A DNA stretch of 64,000 nucleotides from Scylla paramamosain (taxonomy: Eukaryota; Arthropoda; Malacostraca; Decapoda; Portunidae): the NCBI RefSeq assembly GCF_035594125.1, contig NC_087192.1, positions 5,139,501 to 5,203,500 on the forward strand. Direction: 5' to 3'. The notes beneath the pieces are model-generated. The model was not told the DNA's origin. It saw only the letters and a program-made list of their open reading frames with translations, and did no database searches. Shown piece by piece: positions 1 to 19,125 of the stretch (within the stretch, counting starts at the first letter, position 1; each line of letters opens with the position of its first letter). A program made the position numbers and the translations under genes.

Positions 1-94
<94 letters not shown>
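1..94. repeat. (AC)n microsatellite, 47 units
   Basis: An uninterrupted AC dinucleotide array opens the window. It lies in what should be an intron of the + strand gene whose last exons are at 733 and 1101. Confidence 0.97.
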
Positions 95-99
<5 letters not shown>

Positions 100-732
100 A
101 AAGCTTAAATTAAAATGCATCTTACTCCTTAGGCTTCTATGGGTGACAAAGAGAAGGGTAGATCTTCATTGACCACACTTGTGCTAGGGTTTGTTGTTCA
201 AGTGCACTCTGATATCACAGGGCTTGATAGGAAACTAGTGTATCCATGTTGTTACATTACAATAGACCCGTCATCAGATCTGATCAACTGATTAGACCAA
301 ATTCAGGTGCATCTCCAATAGATGGCTATGAGGAGAGAGTGAGTGATTAAGAATAAATTCACTAAGGCCACATGGCATTATGTCAGGAAAATAAAGTAGA
401 TGATAAAAACTAAGAGTAGGACATGACAAGATGAAGTGGTGGGAAACCATTAAGAGGAAGTGGGATATAGATGTGTGTTTAAATGGATGTTTATGAAAGA
501 TTAGATTAGTGAGTGGTAGTAAATGAATCTGATAAAGAAAGTGCTTCTTATGATTTAAAAGGTAAAGAAGATTCCCTCATTGTTTTGAAGGCTCGGCTAA
601 TGGTTCAGTTGAGAGAGGAGGAAACAAGCCATAAAAACCAAGAACATTAATGATCAATTTATTTTTAAATATGGCTTTCTCAGATTTGAAACAAATTAAA
701 GCATGTAATTTATTTGTTGTTTTTATTTTCAG

Positions 733-795
733 ACGTTTGAAAGCACATGGCAGCCATTCCGTCTTATGGAAGATATTTTGAAGAATGTTGTTGAG
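733..795 (+). CDS. Penultimate coding exon of an unrecognised AT-hook-like protein
   Basis: The exon follows a pyrimidine-rich acceptor ending in CAG at 730-732 and ends at a GTAGGT donor at 796. Read in the frame that continues into the exon at 1101, it gives 21 codons with no stop, beginning T-F-E-S-T-W-Q-P-F-R-L-M-E-D. The composition (W, aromatic and acidic residues) looks like genuine coding sequence. I do not recognise the family. Both exon ends are phase 0, so the join to the next exon needs no split codon. Upstream exons lie outside the window or were not found in 1-732. Confidence 0.6.
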
Positions 796-962
796 GTAGG
801 TGCACCCTTGTCTTTTATATGGAAACTTAAAAAAAAAATCTTAGAAAGTATTTAGCATTGCTAGCAAGTGACATCATTTTTCATTTTATTGAAGATTTAT
901 ATTTAAGATTTAATATGCACTACAGTTTTCTTCAGTTTTATTTATTCAAAATAAACAATTTA

Positions 963-1082
<120 letters not shown>

Positions 1083-1100
1083 CATAATTGTTCATTACAG

Positions 1101-1400
1101 GAGAGTACTTTTGACATGGATTATGATGAGGGAAGTCCCCTGCCTGGTCCCTCGTCCCCACAAAGTGGTGGAGAGAAAGTAGTTCAACAGAAAGTGAGAC
1201 GACAGCCTGTGAAAAGAGTCTGCAGGAAGAGAAAAAGGAAAGTTGGCCGTCCCCAGAAGATATTGGTGAACACTGGCCAAGGCTCTGCTGAGCCTGAACC
1301 CATTGCTCCATTACCCACCAGCATTCTCCTCATGGCAGGAACCAGCTCTCGTGGTAGAAAAATTGTCCGCAAAGAGGATACAAATTTTGTAACATCATGA
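1101..1400 (+). CDS. Last coding exon, basic nuclear-like protein with AT-hook-like motif
   Basis: The exon begins after the acceptor TTCATTACAG and gives 99 codons plus a TGA at 1398-1400. It starts acidic and Pro/Ser-rich ([11 protein letters not shown]), then becomes strongly basic. The segment [11 protein letters not shown] contains the G-R-P core with flanking basic residues that is typical of AT-hooks, which bind the minor groove of AT-rich DNA. A Pro/Ser tail ends at N-F-V-T-S. Nothing here names the protein. A chromatin or transcription role is an inference from the AT-hook and nuclear-localisation-like basic clusters. The gene is convergent with bbs5 on the other strand. A long AT microsatellite sits directly upstream of the acceptor. 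Any longer open reading through that AT repeat is intron, not protein. Confidence 0.65.
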   Translation, partial: ESTFDMDYDEGSPLPGPSSPQSGGEKVVQQKVRRQPVKRVCRKRKRKVGRPQKILVNTGQGSAEPEPIAPLPTSILLMAGTSSRGRKIVRKEDTNFVTS

Positions 1401-1444
1401 GAAGGTTACAGAATCTTGTATGATAGTTCCTTACAAATGTGGTT

Positions 1445-1450
1445 AATAAA
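1445..1450 (+). terminator. Poly(A) signal AATAAA of the AT-hook gene
   Basis: A canonical AATAAA hexamer lies 45 bases after the stop codon at 1398-1400, suggesting a very short 3' UTR. Confidence 0.5.
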
Positions 1451-3340
1451 TTAGAATTTTCATTACATAGCTCAGAGGACAATTGCACTCTTAAGAATCT
1501 GATACTTTTTTTCATAGCAAGTTTTTAGAAATGTGTTCCAGGTTAACTAAATTATCTTAATCTAGAATTTAATGTCTGTTCTTAATCTTAAATTACCTTT
1601 AATATTAATTTGTCATTAATATTAGTCCTCAGATGCGATGCTAAAGGAAACTCGATAGACTTTGTAAATGTACAATTGGCCATTTTGCCCTCTCCATGTG
1701 CCATCTTATTCATCTTTCCCATAACTTCATCACACACTCCTATTTATAGTGACAATTATAGTGGCAATTGCAGTCTGACATTTTGTTGTGCATTGCTCAA
1801 TTATTGGTATGCAAGTGGAGATGCATTTGTAGAAGCTAGGGAGCAATTGTTGCAGACAGGATAGTTTCATTTTCATTTTTTCTCTCTCCCAGAAAGACAT
1901 TCATTTAGTAGTCATGAGACATGTATTGTGTGTGATACAGGCACAAGGTCTCGTGTATATCAGCTAGGGTTGTTGTGCCCTGCTGTGTGTGATTGTCAGA
2001 TGACCATTGCTATCAGTGATTCAGTACCAAAGATTTTTATACTATAAAAAACTGTTTGTATATAATTACTGTTCATAACTTGATTATCGATAAGAAGACA
2101 CGGACAGTTTGTATTCATATTGTATCTGTTACTAAGTGTATAACTAATGATAGAGCTTTGGAGGAATTATCAATACAGTAAGTGAATCAAGGTTGCTAGT
2201 GGTCCATGTTTCTAGAAAAGAAAGAAACTTGCTCTTGGTGCTCTCAAGATCCATCCCTTTCAAAATGTGAGTATTCCTGTTTGGTGTAGTGGATGGACTA
2301 CAGATTAAGTTTTGTTGCAAGAATATAAAGAAGACAAATGTACGTGGTCTGCCTATAAAGAATAGCTATGACATTTTAATTTTATTAAGTCTGTCAGCAA
2401 TACTTGTAATTTAAGGGTTCCTCTTTTCTTTGAGCATCAGGTTGGCATCATATTGACAACATGTACATAGGAAGTTCATATTGTATTGAAATGATTGTTG
2501 GCCTGTTTCTCAAAAGTTCAGTGGAGCAGAAACCAACACTGTTTTATTTTGTAATATAATTTCTATATTTTCAGACTTTGTTTTATTTGTCATGTTTAAC
2601 ACATTTCTTTGTAATTTTTTTGATGTATGTGAAAGTCCCAGCTATTTACATACATATTAAGCTGATAGAGTTGTGAAAGGGGATAACCAAGATGTCCCAC
2701 CTTTTCTCAGTAGGAATGGAAATTTTAAAATTACAGATTCTTCACAATCCACTTCTTACTTGCCTTTATAAGAAACAGAAGAGCATCATGTTCTTTTAAA
2801 GAAAGTCATTTCAGTCAGCAGACATGCCTATGCCATTGAAGTTACAATTTTGCACTGTCAAAGTTGCATGCCTTCTTCTTTCTTCTAAGAATTATAGGTG
2901 TTGGTGGTATCCTGGTAGATTCAAGACCAATTCAACAGAGAAACACTGAAAATATCTTTTATCCCAAGCCAAGTTTGATGGTGTGCACCTGGGAAGACAA
3001 TGTGGATGGTAAGGTTGATAATTTGTCAAATCTAGCAAACATACCTGAGAATCAGCATGCATAAGAATCAGGCAGGCAGACTAATTTTTAAATTTGTAAG
3101 CATAGTTCTCCATACAACTGAGCTATCAGAGTCATCTGTGACTAGATAAATGGGGTTTCACTCAAATCAACGTGCCACTATCGTAAGCACAATAGGATGT
3201 CATTTCAAACCCTAGTAGTGTAAAGTATTCTACAAACTTGCTTGCATGTCCAGTTTGTTTTATTAGTGTATTAATCTGAACTAAAAATGTGCTTCATTTT
3301 GATATTTGTTAATTATGTTTTGGATTCCACCAAACCCCCT
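1451..3340. other. AT-rich intergenic or 3' flanking DNA, no gene seen
   Basis: This stretch lies between the convergent ends of the AT-hook gene and bbs5. Short open frames occur but show no family resemblance, splice context or conserved composition. Part of it may be bbs5 3' UTR, but I could not place a convincing poly(A) site on the - strand. Confidence 0.5.
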
Positions 3341-3521
3341 TCCTGCTTCTGAATTTCATCCTTCCTATGACTTTTAAGAGGAAGGTTTCAAGACACATCC
3401 TTTAATTTTTGATGACTGCTTTTGACTGTTTAGGGACCGACACCTCAGTGGGCCTTTTTTCTTTTTTTATATAATTTTGTTACCCATGGCTGGTGCCCCT
3501 CCTTCACATAAAAAAGAAATG
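3341..3521 (+). mobile_element. LINE family A 3' end (degraded)
   Basis: The text matches the tail of the better copy at 13377-14033. It shows the same order: the coding end near CTATGACTT, TTTCAAGACAC, TTTTTGA.GACTGC, the CAGTG segment, a T-run, then GTTACCC.TGGC..GTGCC and an A-rich tail. It is strongly diverged and 5'-truncated. Confidence 0.65.
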
Positions 3522-3713
3522 CAAGTTTGCATAAAAGCCACAAAACCTGTATATTTGAATAGTTTGATTACACAGGAGGGAAGATTTTCAAGATCCTGAC
3601 AAAACTAACAGATTTGAGAATTTACAGAAACTTGTTCATAACAGCTGTGAAGAATCAAAGTAAATTTAAATTTAAAATTTCAGGTAAACCAACATCAATA
3701 ACTCATCAGAACC

Positions 3714-12492
<8,779 letters not shown>

Positions 12493-12565
12493 GATGCGTT
12501 TGTTATGAGTGGAGTGTGGCGGTGAATGTTGTGTTGTGTGTTGTCGCCATGGTAACGCCGTGGTC

Positions 12566-12570
<5 letters not shown>

Positions 12571-12647
<77 letters not shown>
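12571..12647. repeat. (GA)n tract just upstream of bbs5
   Basis: 77 bp of GA beginning 79 bases upstream of the bbs5 start codon, so it lies in the 5' UTR or proximal promoter. GAGA tracts are bound by GAGA-factor-type proteins in arthropods; a regulatory role here is inference. Confidence 0.9.
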
Positions 12648-12650
<3 letters not shown>

Positions 12651-13126
12651 AACAGTAAATCTTATCATCATGGTTTTAGCGGAATGTCTCGCATCTTAAA
12701 CTGACTTTACTCGAAAACAACTTTCAATGGTGCGATTAGCGGATGAAAGATGTAAAGATTTCTAGGCTGGGATAACTCTTCACTGTTTTATGAGAAAGAT
12801 GAGGAGGAAGGAAAGAACAAAAGGAAAAATAATGTTAAGTAACTACATCATGGTCGTAGCAACCACCTTTGTACTTGCGTTTGTAGGGACAGGTATCATT
12901 AGCACTGAACTCGCATCCCTCCCGCACTCTCACAATCAAGGAAGCGAAAGACTCTCTCGCTTCGTTGCTCACAATCTGACCGCGTCTTAAGGGAACGGTG
13001 AAATGATAGGATGGTGATCAGATGCAGCCATCCCATGCCTATATTGGTACGGCACCCATGTGGAACTTTTTATACTCTATTTTTGTACTTTTTTTCAAAT
13101 GTTTACTCAGGAAGATAAAAAATAAT

Positions 13127-13174
<48 letters not shown>
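13127..13174. repeat. Compound (TC)n(AC)n microsatellite
   Basis: A TC array passes directly into an AC array in the bbs5 to mucin-gene interval. Confidence 0.95.
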
Positions 13175-13176
<2 letters not shown>

Positions 13177-13376
13177 AGCCCCTCCCCCTAACATAACACT
13201 ACTCAATGTTAACAGACGACCATAGCAGTGAGAGTGTTAAAAGACAGATATTTAGCTGGCCAGATTAATGCTGACCTGCCCATAACTACGGCTGTCTAAG
13301 GGGACCACTTGGCTACCTAGAAAATAAGACCTGGCAACTCATCTCCATACCGTCTATATTCAGTAGTTATCGAGTC

Positions 13377-14033
13377 GTGGCAAAATTAATGTCAGCATCA
13401 CTATCTCTAGCTAGGACAGCTTCTATGAAGTTAGGTGTTCTGAGAGACATCTCCGCCAGTTTTTCTCACCTCCCCCTGCTAACTCTGTACAAGGGCCTTA
13501 TCCGTCCATGTATGGAGTATGCTTCACATGTCTGGGGGGTTCCACTCATACTGCCCTTCTAGACAGGGTGGAATCAAAAGCTTTTCGTCTCATCAACTTC
13601 TCTCCTCTAACTGTCTTCAACCTCTCTCTCATCGCCGCAATGTTGCATCTTTAGCTATCTTCTACCGCTATTTTCATGCTAACTGCTCTTTTGATCTTGC
13701 TAACTGCATACCTTCCCTCCTCCCGCGGCCTCGCTGCACAAGACTCTTCTTTTTCTCACCCCTATTCTGTCCATCTCTCTAATGCAAGAATTAACCAGTA
13801 TTCTCAGTCATTCATCCTTTTCTCTGGTAAACTCTGCCTGCTTCTGTATTTCCACCTTCCTATGACTTGAATTCCTTCAAGAGTGAGGTTTCAAGACACT
13901 TACTCTTCAATTTTTGACTACTGCTTTGGACCCTTTTCTGGGACTGCCATCTCAGTGTTTTTTTTTTTTTAATTGGATTTTTGTTGCCCTTGGCCAGTGT
14001 CCCTCCTAAACAAAAAAAAAAAAAAAAAAAACA
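13377..14033 (+). mobile_element. LINE family A, best copy: ORF2 C-terminus and 3' UTR
   Basis: Starts in frame with L-Y-K-G-L-I-R-P-C-M-E-Y-A-S-H-V-W-G, shifts frame near 13560, and continues as R-R-N-V-A-S-L-A-I-F-Y-R-Y-F and A-R-I-N-Q-Y-S-Q-S-F. A short 3' UTR ends ATTGGATTTTTGTTGCCCT, TGGCCAGTGTCCC and an A-tail. This is the C-terminal region of a jockey/CR1-like ORF2 protein. The frameshift and stops make it a dead copy. It defines the 3' end used to recognise the other eight copies in the window. Confidence 0.8.
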
Positions 14034-15192
14034 CAATGTTGATGGGCAGCAGCTCGGCAGGGAAATATCCGCTTTTAATTAGTGTAGTACAGTAGGTGCA
14101 CCCGTGTAAGAAGCTTAGAGCAAATTAAGCATTTATTTTTGTGTTCAGTCGCCATGTGTAATATCAACTGCGTGCGTTATTTATATATGCCTCGAGGATT
14201 ACGTGATTACCAGCTGTACCCTCATGGTTACGGCTCAAGCCTCATATTGCCCGACTTATGATGGGTAAAGCTGCGACCTTTCATACACCACACATCCCAT
14301 TTAATGATAATTATATTGACGGTATTAAGACGCCAATGAAAATTATAATACTAATGGTGATGGTAAGAATGCAACCAACCGACGGGTATTTTCTGTTTGC
14401 TAATTTATATGACTGTGACGGATCAATAATCACTACTATTGCGATTGATCCGTAAAAAAGCTCCGTCTCAGTGGACCAGGCCAGGTAATTCTTTATAAAA
14501 TTGATGATATTCATATTATAATGTATTAAGGTCAAATAAAGAAAAATCATATCAAATCCAAATCAAATCCTTTTCCTCATAGATTAAAATCACTGGCACC
14601 TGGACAGATACAAACCTGAGTTGTTAAGTGGCAGTCGTGGACGCCATCACCGAATTAGCAAACACTGTTACTTTGCTGTTGACTGCGGCGCCCCTGGGTA
14701 CCGAGGAAGCTTGAGTCACGAGCTTCCTTGATGCGTTGTACTAAGGTAAACTTTAGAGAAACTCCTGTAAATTTTGGTCTGAGGTATGCACCATGATGCC
14801 CACTGTACCGAAGTACCGTGTCATGTGACATGGGCGAGCATGTCCCTTCACCATCTTCGATTTTCAGTTATGTGGGTGAGGTCTTTGTAGACCCATGTCA
14901 AATTGTTGTTCTCTATGATCCTGTCTATTAACTTTTGTCTGTCTTCCTCTCACTCTTTTCTCCTCCATCACTGTATTGTAGCTCAGATCCAAGTAGCCAA
15001 TGGCCAGCACTAATCTCAGGATCTTGGTGTTTACGAGTGTTATTGCAGCACACGAACGGGAAAAGTTTGAACGATTAAAAGAAATTTTCAAGTTTGTGAT
15101 TGGTTTCTCCAAATATTTGCATGCGGCGATTTTTGTTTTATGTGGTTTCACACTCTGAGTTACTCTAAGAATATGCAGTTAGACTTAAACAC
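14034..15192. other. Intergenic DNA without recognised genes
   Basis: Two short open frames (14258-14455 + and 14864-15151 -) show no family resemblance or splice context. I see no repeat longer than a few units. Confidence 0.4.
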
Positions 15193-15198
15193 TTTATT
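15193..15198 (-). terminator. Candidate poly(A) signal of the mucin gene
   Basis: AATAAA on the - strand, 292 bases beyond the stop codon at 15492-15490. It is the first canonical hexamer downstream. Confidence 0.4.
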
Positions 15199-15489
15199 TA
15201 CACGTCAAACTAGTTACAAAATTTGTGCTTATTGATTGTTAACTAAAAGCAAAAACAGTAATTAAGCTGGAAAAAAATCTTCGGTGGTTGGAGTTGGATT
15301 TAGCTTCATCACCTAACCAGGTATCCATGAACTGACTAAAGCGGAAGAAACTTGTATGTATGTTGAGATGTTTCATATTCCAATACAAATGTAAAAATGT
15401 ATTACTGATACTTTTATAAGGAAACGAACTTTTGAAAAACCTATGCACAAATTTACCATTAAACAATGCACAAATTTACCATTAAACAA

Positions 15490-18400
15490 TCACATTAGGC
15501 GACTGAATAATATGTGCGAGAGCTTTAAAACATCCACTTCCAAAGGCATAAATTCGGTGGTCGGTAGCGCCATCCCCTGCAACGGGCCCGAGGTGACGAC
15601 GCTGCCGGGTGGCGAGGTGGTGGTACCGTCAGGAGATGCTTGGTCCTCCGAGGCGGCGGTGGTGGAAGTGGTGGAGGCGGTTGTATCTCCTGAGCTGGTG
15701 GGGGCAGCTGTGGCAGGGATGGTGGTGGTAATGGTGTCAGAGGCAGTGGTGGTCGTCTCTGCTGCAGTGCCAGCGGCGGTGGTGATGGTCATCTCTGCTG
15801 CAGTGCCAGCGGCAGTGGTAGTCGCCTCTGCTGCAGTGCCAGCGGTGGTGGTAGTGGTGGTCGTCTCCGCCGCAGTGCCAGCGGCAGTAGCAGTCGTCTC
15901 TGCTGCAGTGCCAGCAGTGGTGGTAGTGGTGGTCGTCTCCGCTGCAGTGCCAGCGGCCGTGGTGGTCGTCTCTGCTGCAGTGCCAGCGGCGGTGGTGATG
16001 GTGGCGGTCGTCTGTGCTGCAGTGCCAGCGGCGGTGGTGGTGGTCGTCTCTGCTGCAGTGCCAGCGGCGGTAGTGGTGGTCGTCTCTGCTGCAGTGCCAG
16101 CGGCGGTGGTGGTGGTCGTCTCTGCTGCAGTGGTAGCGGCAGTGGTGGTGGTGGTCGTCTCTGCTGCAGTACCAGCGGCGGTGGTGGTCGTCTCTGTTGT
16201 GGTGCCAACGGCAGTGGTGGTCGTCTGTGCTGCGGTATCACCGATAGTGGTTGTGGTCGTCTCTGCAGCAGTGCCAGGAGGGGTAAAGGTGGTGGTCGTC
16301 TCTGCTGCAGTGCCAGTGGTAGTGCTGATGGTCGTCTCTGCTGCAGTGCCAGTGGTAGTGCTGATGGTCGTCTCTGCTGCAGTGCCATCGGCGGTGGTGA
16401 TGGTGGTCGTCTCTGTTGCCATGCCAGCGGCGGTTGCGGTGGTGCCAGTGGTGGTCGTCTCTGTTGCAATGCCAGCAGGAGAGGTAGTGGTGGTCGTCTC
16501 TGCTGCAGTGCCAGAGGCAGTGGTGGTCGTCTCTGCTGCAGTGCCAGAGGCAGTGGTAGTTGTCTCTGTTGCAGTGCCAGAGGCAGTGGTGGTCGTCTCT
16601 GCTGCGGTGCCATAGGCAGTGGTGGTCGTCTCTGCTGCAGTGCCAGAGGCAGTGGTGGTCGTCTCTGCTGCGGTGCCATAGGCAGTGGTGGTCGTCTCTG
16701 CTGCGGTGCCATAGGCAGTGGTGGTCGTCTCTGCTGCGGTGTCAGAGGTAGCGGTGGTCGTCTCTTCTGCAGTGCCATAGGCAGTGGTGGTCGTCTCTGC
16801 TGCAGTGCCAAAGGCAGTGGTGGTCGTCTCTGCTGCAGTGCCATAGGCAGTGGTGGTCGTCTCTGCTGCAGTGCCATAGGCAATGGTGGTCGTCTCTGCT
16901 GCAGTGCCAGAGGCGGTGATGGTCGTCTCTGCTGCAGTGCCAGAGGCAGTGGTGGTCGTCTCTGCTGCAGTGCCATAGGCAATGGTGGTCGTCTCTGCTG
17001 CAGTGCCAGAGGCGGTGATGGTCGTCTCTGCTGCGGTGCCATAGGCAGTGGTGGTCGTCTCTGCTGCGGTGTCAGAGGTAGCGGTGGTCGTCTCTGCTGC
17101 AGTGCCATAGGCAGTGGTGGTCGTCTCTGTTGCAGTGCCATAGGCAGTGGTGGTCGTCTCTGCTGCAGTGCCATAGGCAGTGGTGGTCGTCTCTGCTGCA
17201 GTGCCATAGGCAGTGGTGGTCGTCTCTGTTGCAGTGCCATAGGCAGTGGTGGTCGTCTCTGCTGCAGTGCCAGAGGCAGTGGTGGTCGTCTCTGCTGCGG
17301 TGTCAGAGGTAGCGGTGGTCGTCTCTGCTGCAGTGCCATAGGCAGTGGTGGTCGTCTCTGCTGCAGTGCCATAGGCAGTGGTGGTCGTCTCTGTTGCAGT
17401 GCCATAGGCAGTGGTGGTCGTCTCTGCTGCAGTGCCAGAGGCAGTGGTGGTCGTCTCTGCTGCGGTGTCAGAGGTAGCGGTGGTCGTCTCTGCTGCAGTG
17501 CCAGAGGCAGTGGTGGTCGTCTCTGCTGCAGTGCCAGAGGCAGTGGTGGTCGTCTCTGCTGTAGTGCCAGAGGCAGTGGTGGTCGTCTCTGCTGCAGTGC
17601 CAACGGCGGTGGTGGTGGTGGTGGTCGTCTCTGCTGCAGTGTCAGCGACGCTGGTGGTGGTGGTAGTGGTGGTCGTTTCTGCTGCAGTGCCAGCGGTGGC
17701 AGTGGTGGTGGTCATCTCTACTGTGGTACCAGTGGTGGTGGTGGTCGTCTCTGCTGCGGTACCAGCGGTGGTGGTGGTCGTCTCTGCTGCGGTACCAGTT
17801 GCGGTGGTGGTCGTGTCTGCTGCAGTGCCAGTTGCGGTGGTGGTGGTCGTCTCTGCTGCGGTACCAGTTGCGGTGGTGGTCGTGTCTGCTGCAGTGCCAG
17901 TTGCGGTGGTGGTCGTCTCTGCTGCAGTACCAGTTGCGGTGGTGGTCGTGTCTGCTGCAGTACCAGTTGCGGTGGTGGTCGTGTCTGCTGCAGTGCCAGT
18001 TGCGGTGGTGGTCGTGTCTGCTGCAGTACCAGTTGCGGTGGTGGTCGTCTCTGCTGCAGTACCAGTTGCGGTGGTGGTCGTGTCTGCTGCAGTACCAGTT
18101 GCGGTGGTGGTCGTGTCTGCTGCAGTACCAGTTGCGGTGGTGGTCGTGTCTGCTGCAGTACCAGTTGTGGTGGTGGTCGTCTCTGCTGCAGTACCAGTTG
18201 CGGTGGTGGTCGTCTCTGCTGCAGTACCAGTTGCGGTGGTGGTCGTCTCTGCTGCAGTACCAGTTGCGGTGGTGGTCGTGTCTGCTGCAGTGCCAGTTGC
18301 GGTGGTGGTCGTCTCTGCTGCAGTGCCAGTTGCGGTGGTGGTCGTCTCTGCTGCAGTACCAGTTGTAGTGGTGGTCGTCTCTGCTGCAGTGCCAGTTGCG

Positions 18401-19125
18401 GTGGTAGTCGTGTCTGCTGCAGTGCCAGTTGCAGTGGTGGTCGTCTCTGCTGCAGTACCAGTTGCGGTGGTGGTCGTGTCTGCTGCAGTAGCAGTTGCGG
18501 TGGTGGTCGTATCTGCTGGAGTACCAGTTGCAGTGGTGGTCGTCTCTGCTGCAGTGCCAGTTGCGGTGGTGGTCGTCTCTGCTGCAGTGCCAGTTGCGGT
18601 GGTGGTCGTCTCTGCTGCAGTGCCAGTTGCGGTGGTGGTCGTCTCTGCTGCAGTACCAGTTGTAGTGGTGGTCGTCTCTGCTGCAGTGCCAGTTGCGGTG
18701 GTAGTCGTGTCTGCTGCAGTGCCAGTTGCAGTGGTGGTCGTCTCTGCTGCAGTACCAGTTGCGGTGGTGGTCGTGTCTGCTGCAGTAGCAGTTGCGGTGG
18801 TGGTCGTATCTGCTGGAGTACCAGTTGCAGTGGTGGTCGTCTCTGCTGCAGTGCCAGTTGTGACGGTGGTCGTCTCTGCTGCAGTACCAGTTGCGGTGGT
18901 GGTGGTGGTGGTGGTATCCGTTAGGCCAGCGGTGGTCTGTCTATCTGTGATATCAGTGGTGGTGGTGGTCGTGTCGGTGATGCCAGCGGACTCGGTTTCG
19001 GTTGTGTCCGTTATTGTTGCAGCTGTTGCAGTGTCTGTGGTGTTGGTGTTCATGTCGCCGTAGGCCCAGATTATAAGATCTTTGCTCATCGTGGCCTCGT
19101 GTGATCGCATCAAATCCATCAATGC
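15490..19125 (-). CDS. Mucin/cystine-knot gene exon 7, Thr/Ala mucin repeats and stop
   Basis: A 3636-nt terminal exon of 1211 codons. After A-L-M-D-L-M-R-S-H-E and W-A-Y-G-D-M-N-T it is almost wholly composed of variants of the 11-residue unit T-G-T-A-A-E-T-T-T-T-A, about a hundred copies, with Tyr, Ser, Asp or Pro substitutions. It ends with a unique tail S-H-I-L-F-S-R-L-M. Such Thr density implies dense O-glycosylation, as in mucins. All 1211 codons are free of stops, and repeat variants keep the frame. Confidence 0.85.
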   Translation of the reverse strand, partial: ALMDLMRSHEATMSKDLIIWAYGDMNTNTTDTATAATITDTTETESAGITDTTTTTTDITDRQTTAGLTDTTTTTTTATGTAAETTTVTTGTAAETTTTATGTPADTTTTATATAADTTTTATGTAAETTTTATGTAADTTTTATGTAAETTTTTTGTAAETTTTATGTAAETTTTATGTAAETTTTATGTAAETTTTATGTPADTTTTATATAADTTTTATGTAAETTTTATGTAADTTTTATGTAAETTTTTTGTAAETTTTATGTAAETTTTATGTAADTTTTATGTAAETTTTATGTAAETTTTATGTAAETTTTTTGTAADTTTTATGTAADTTTTATGTAADTTTTATGTAAETTTTATGTAADTTTTATGTAADTTTTATGTAADTTTTATGTAAETTTTATGTAADTTTTATGTAAETTTTTATGTAADTTTTATGTAAETTTTTAGTAAETTTTTTGTTVEMTTTTATAGTAAETTTTTTTTSVADTAAETTTTTTTAVGTAAETTTTASGTTAETTTTASGTAAETTTTASGTAAETTTATSDTAAETTTTASGTAAETTTTAYGTATETTTTAYGTAAETTTTAYGTAAETTTATSDTAAETTTTASGTAAETTTTAYGTATETTTTAYGTAAETTTTAYGTAAETTTTAYGTATETTTTAYGTAAETTTATSDTAAETTTTAYGTAAETTITASGTAAETTTIAYGTAAETTTTASGTAAETTITASGTAAETTTIAYGTAAETTTTAYGTAAETTTTAFGTAAETTTTAYGTAEETTTATSDTAAETTTTAYGTAAETTTTAYGTAAETTTTASGTAAETTTTAYGTAAETTTTASGTATETTTTASGTAAETTTTASGTAAETTTTTSPAGIATETTTTGTTATAAGMATETTTITTADGTAAETTISTTTGTAAETTISTTTGTAAETTTTFTPPGTAAETTTTTIGDTAAQTTTTAVGTTTETTTTAAGTAAETTTTTTAATTAAETTTTTAAGTAAETTTTTAAGTAAETTTTTAAGTAAQTTATITTAAGTAAETTTTAAGTAAETTTTTTTAGTAAETTATAAGTAAETTTTTTTAGTAAEATTTAAGTAAEMTITTAAGTAAETTTTASDTITTTIPATAAPTSSGDTTASTTSTTAASEDQASPDGTTTSPPGSVVTSGPLQGMALPTTEFMPLEVDVLKLSHILFSRLM

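Noticed and set aside
15443..16615. + strand 390-codon Val/Ser/Ala frame over the minisatellite
   Set aside because: Antisense shadow of the mucin exon; openness is forced by the 33-bp period, and no spliced partner exons exist on this strand.
15789..17603. - strand 604-codon Arg/Pro/Leu frame
   Set aside because: Alternative frame of the same repeat; it does not connect to the phased upstream exons, and the Thr frame does.
15700..18960. Antifreeze glycoprotein-like Thr-Ala-Ala repeat
   Set aside because: T-A-A occurs, but the unit is 11 residues with Glu/Asp, Gly and four consecutive Thr, which is mucin-like and not a Thr-Ala-Ala polymer.
17411..19063. + strand 550-codon Val/Ser/Ala frame
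   Set aside because: Same reason: repeat-driven antisense frame.
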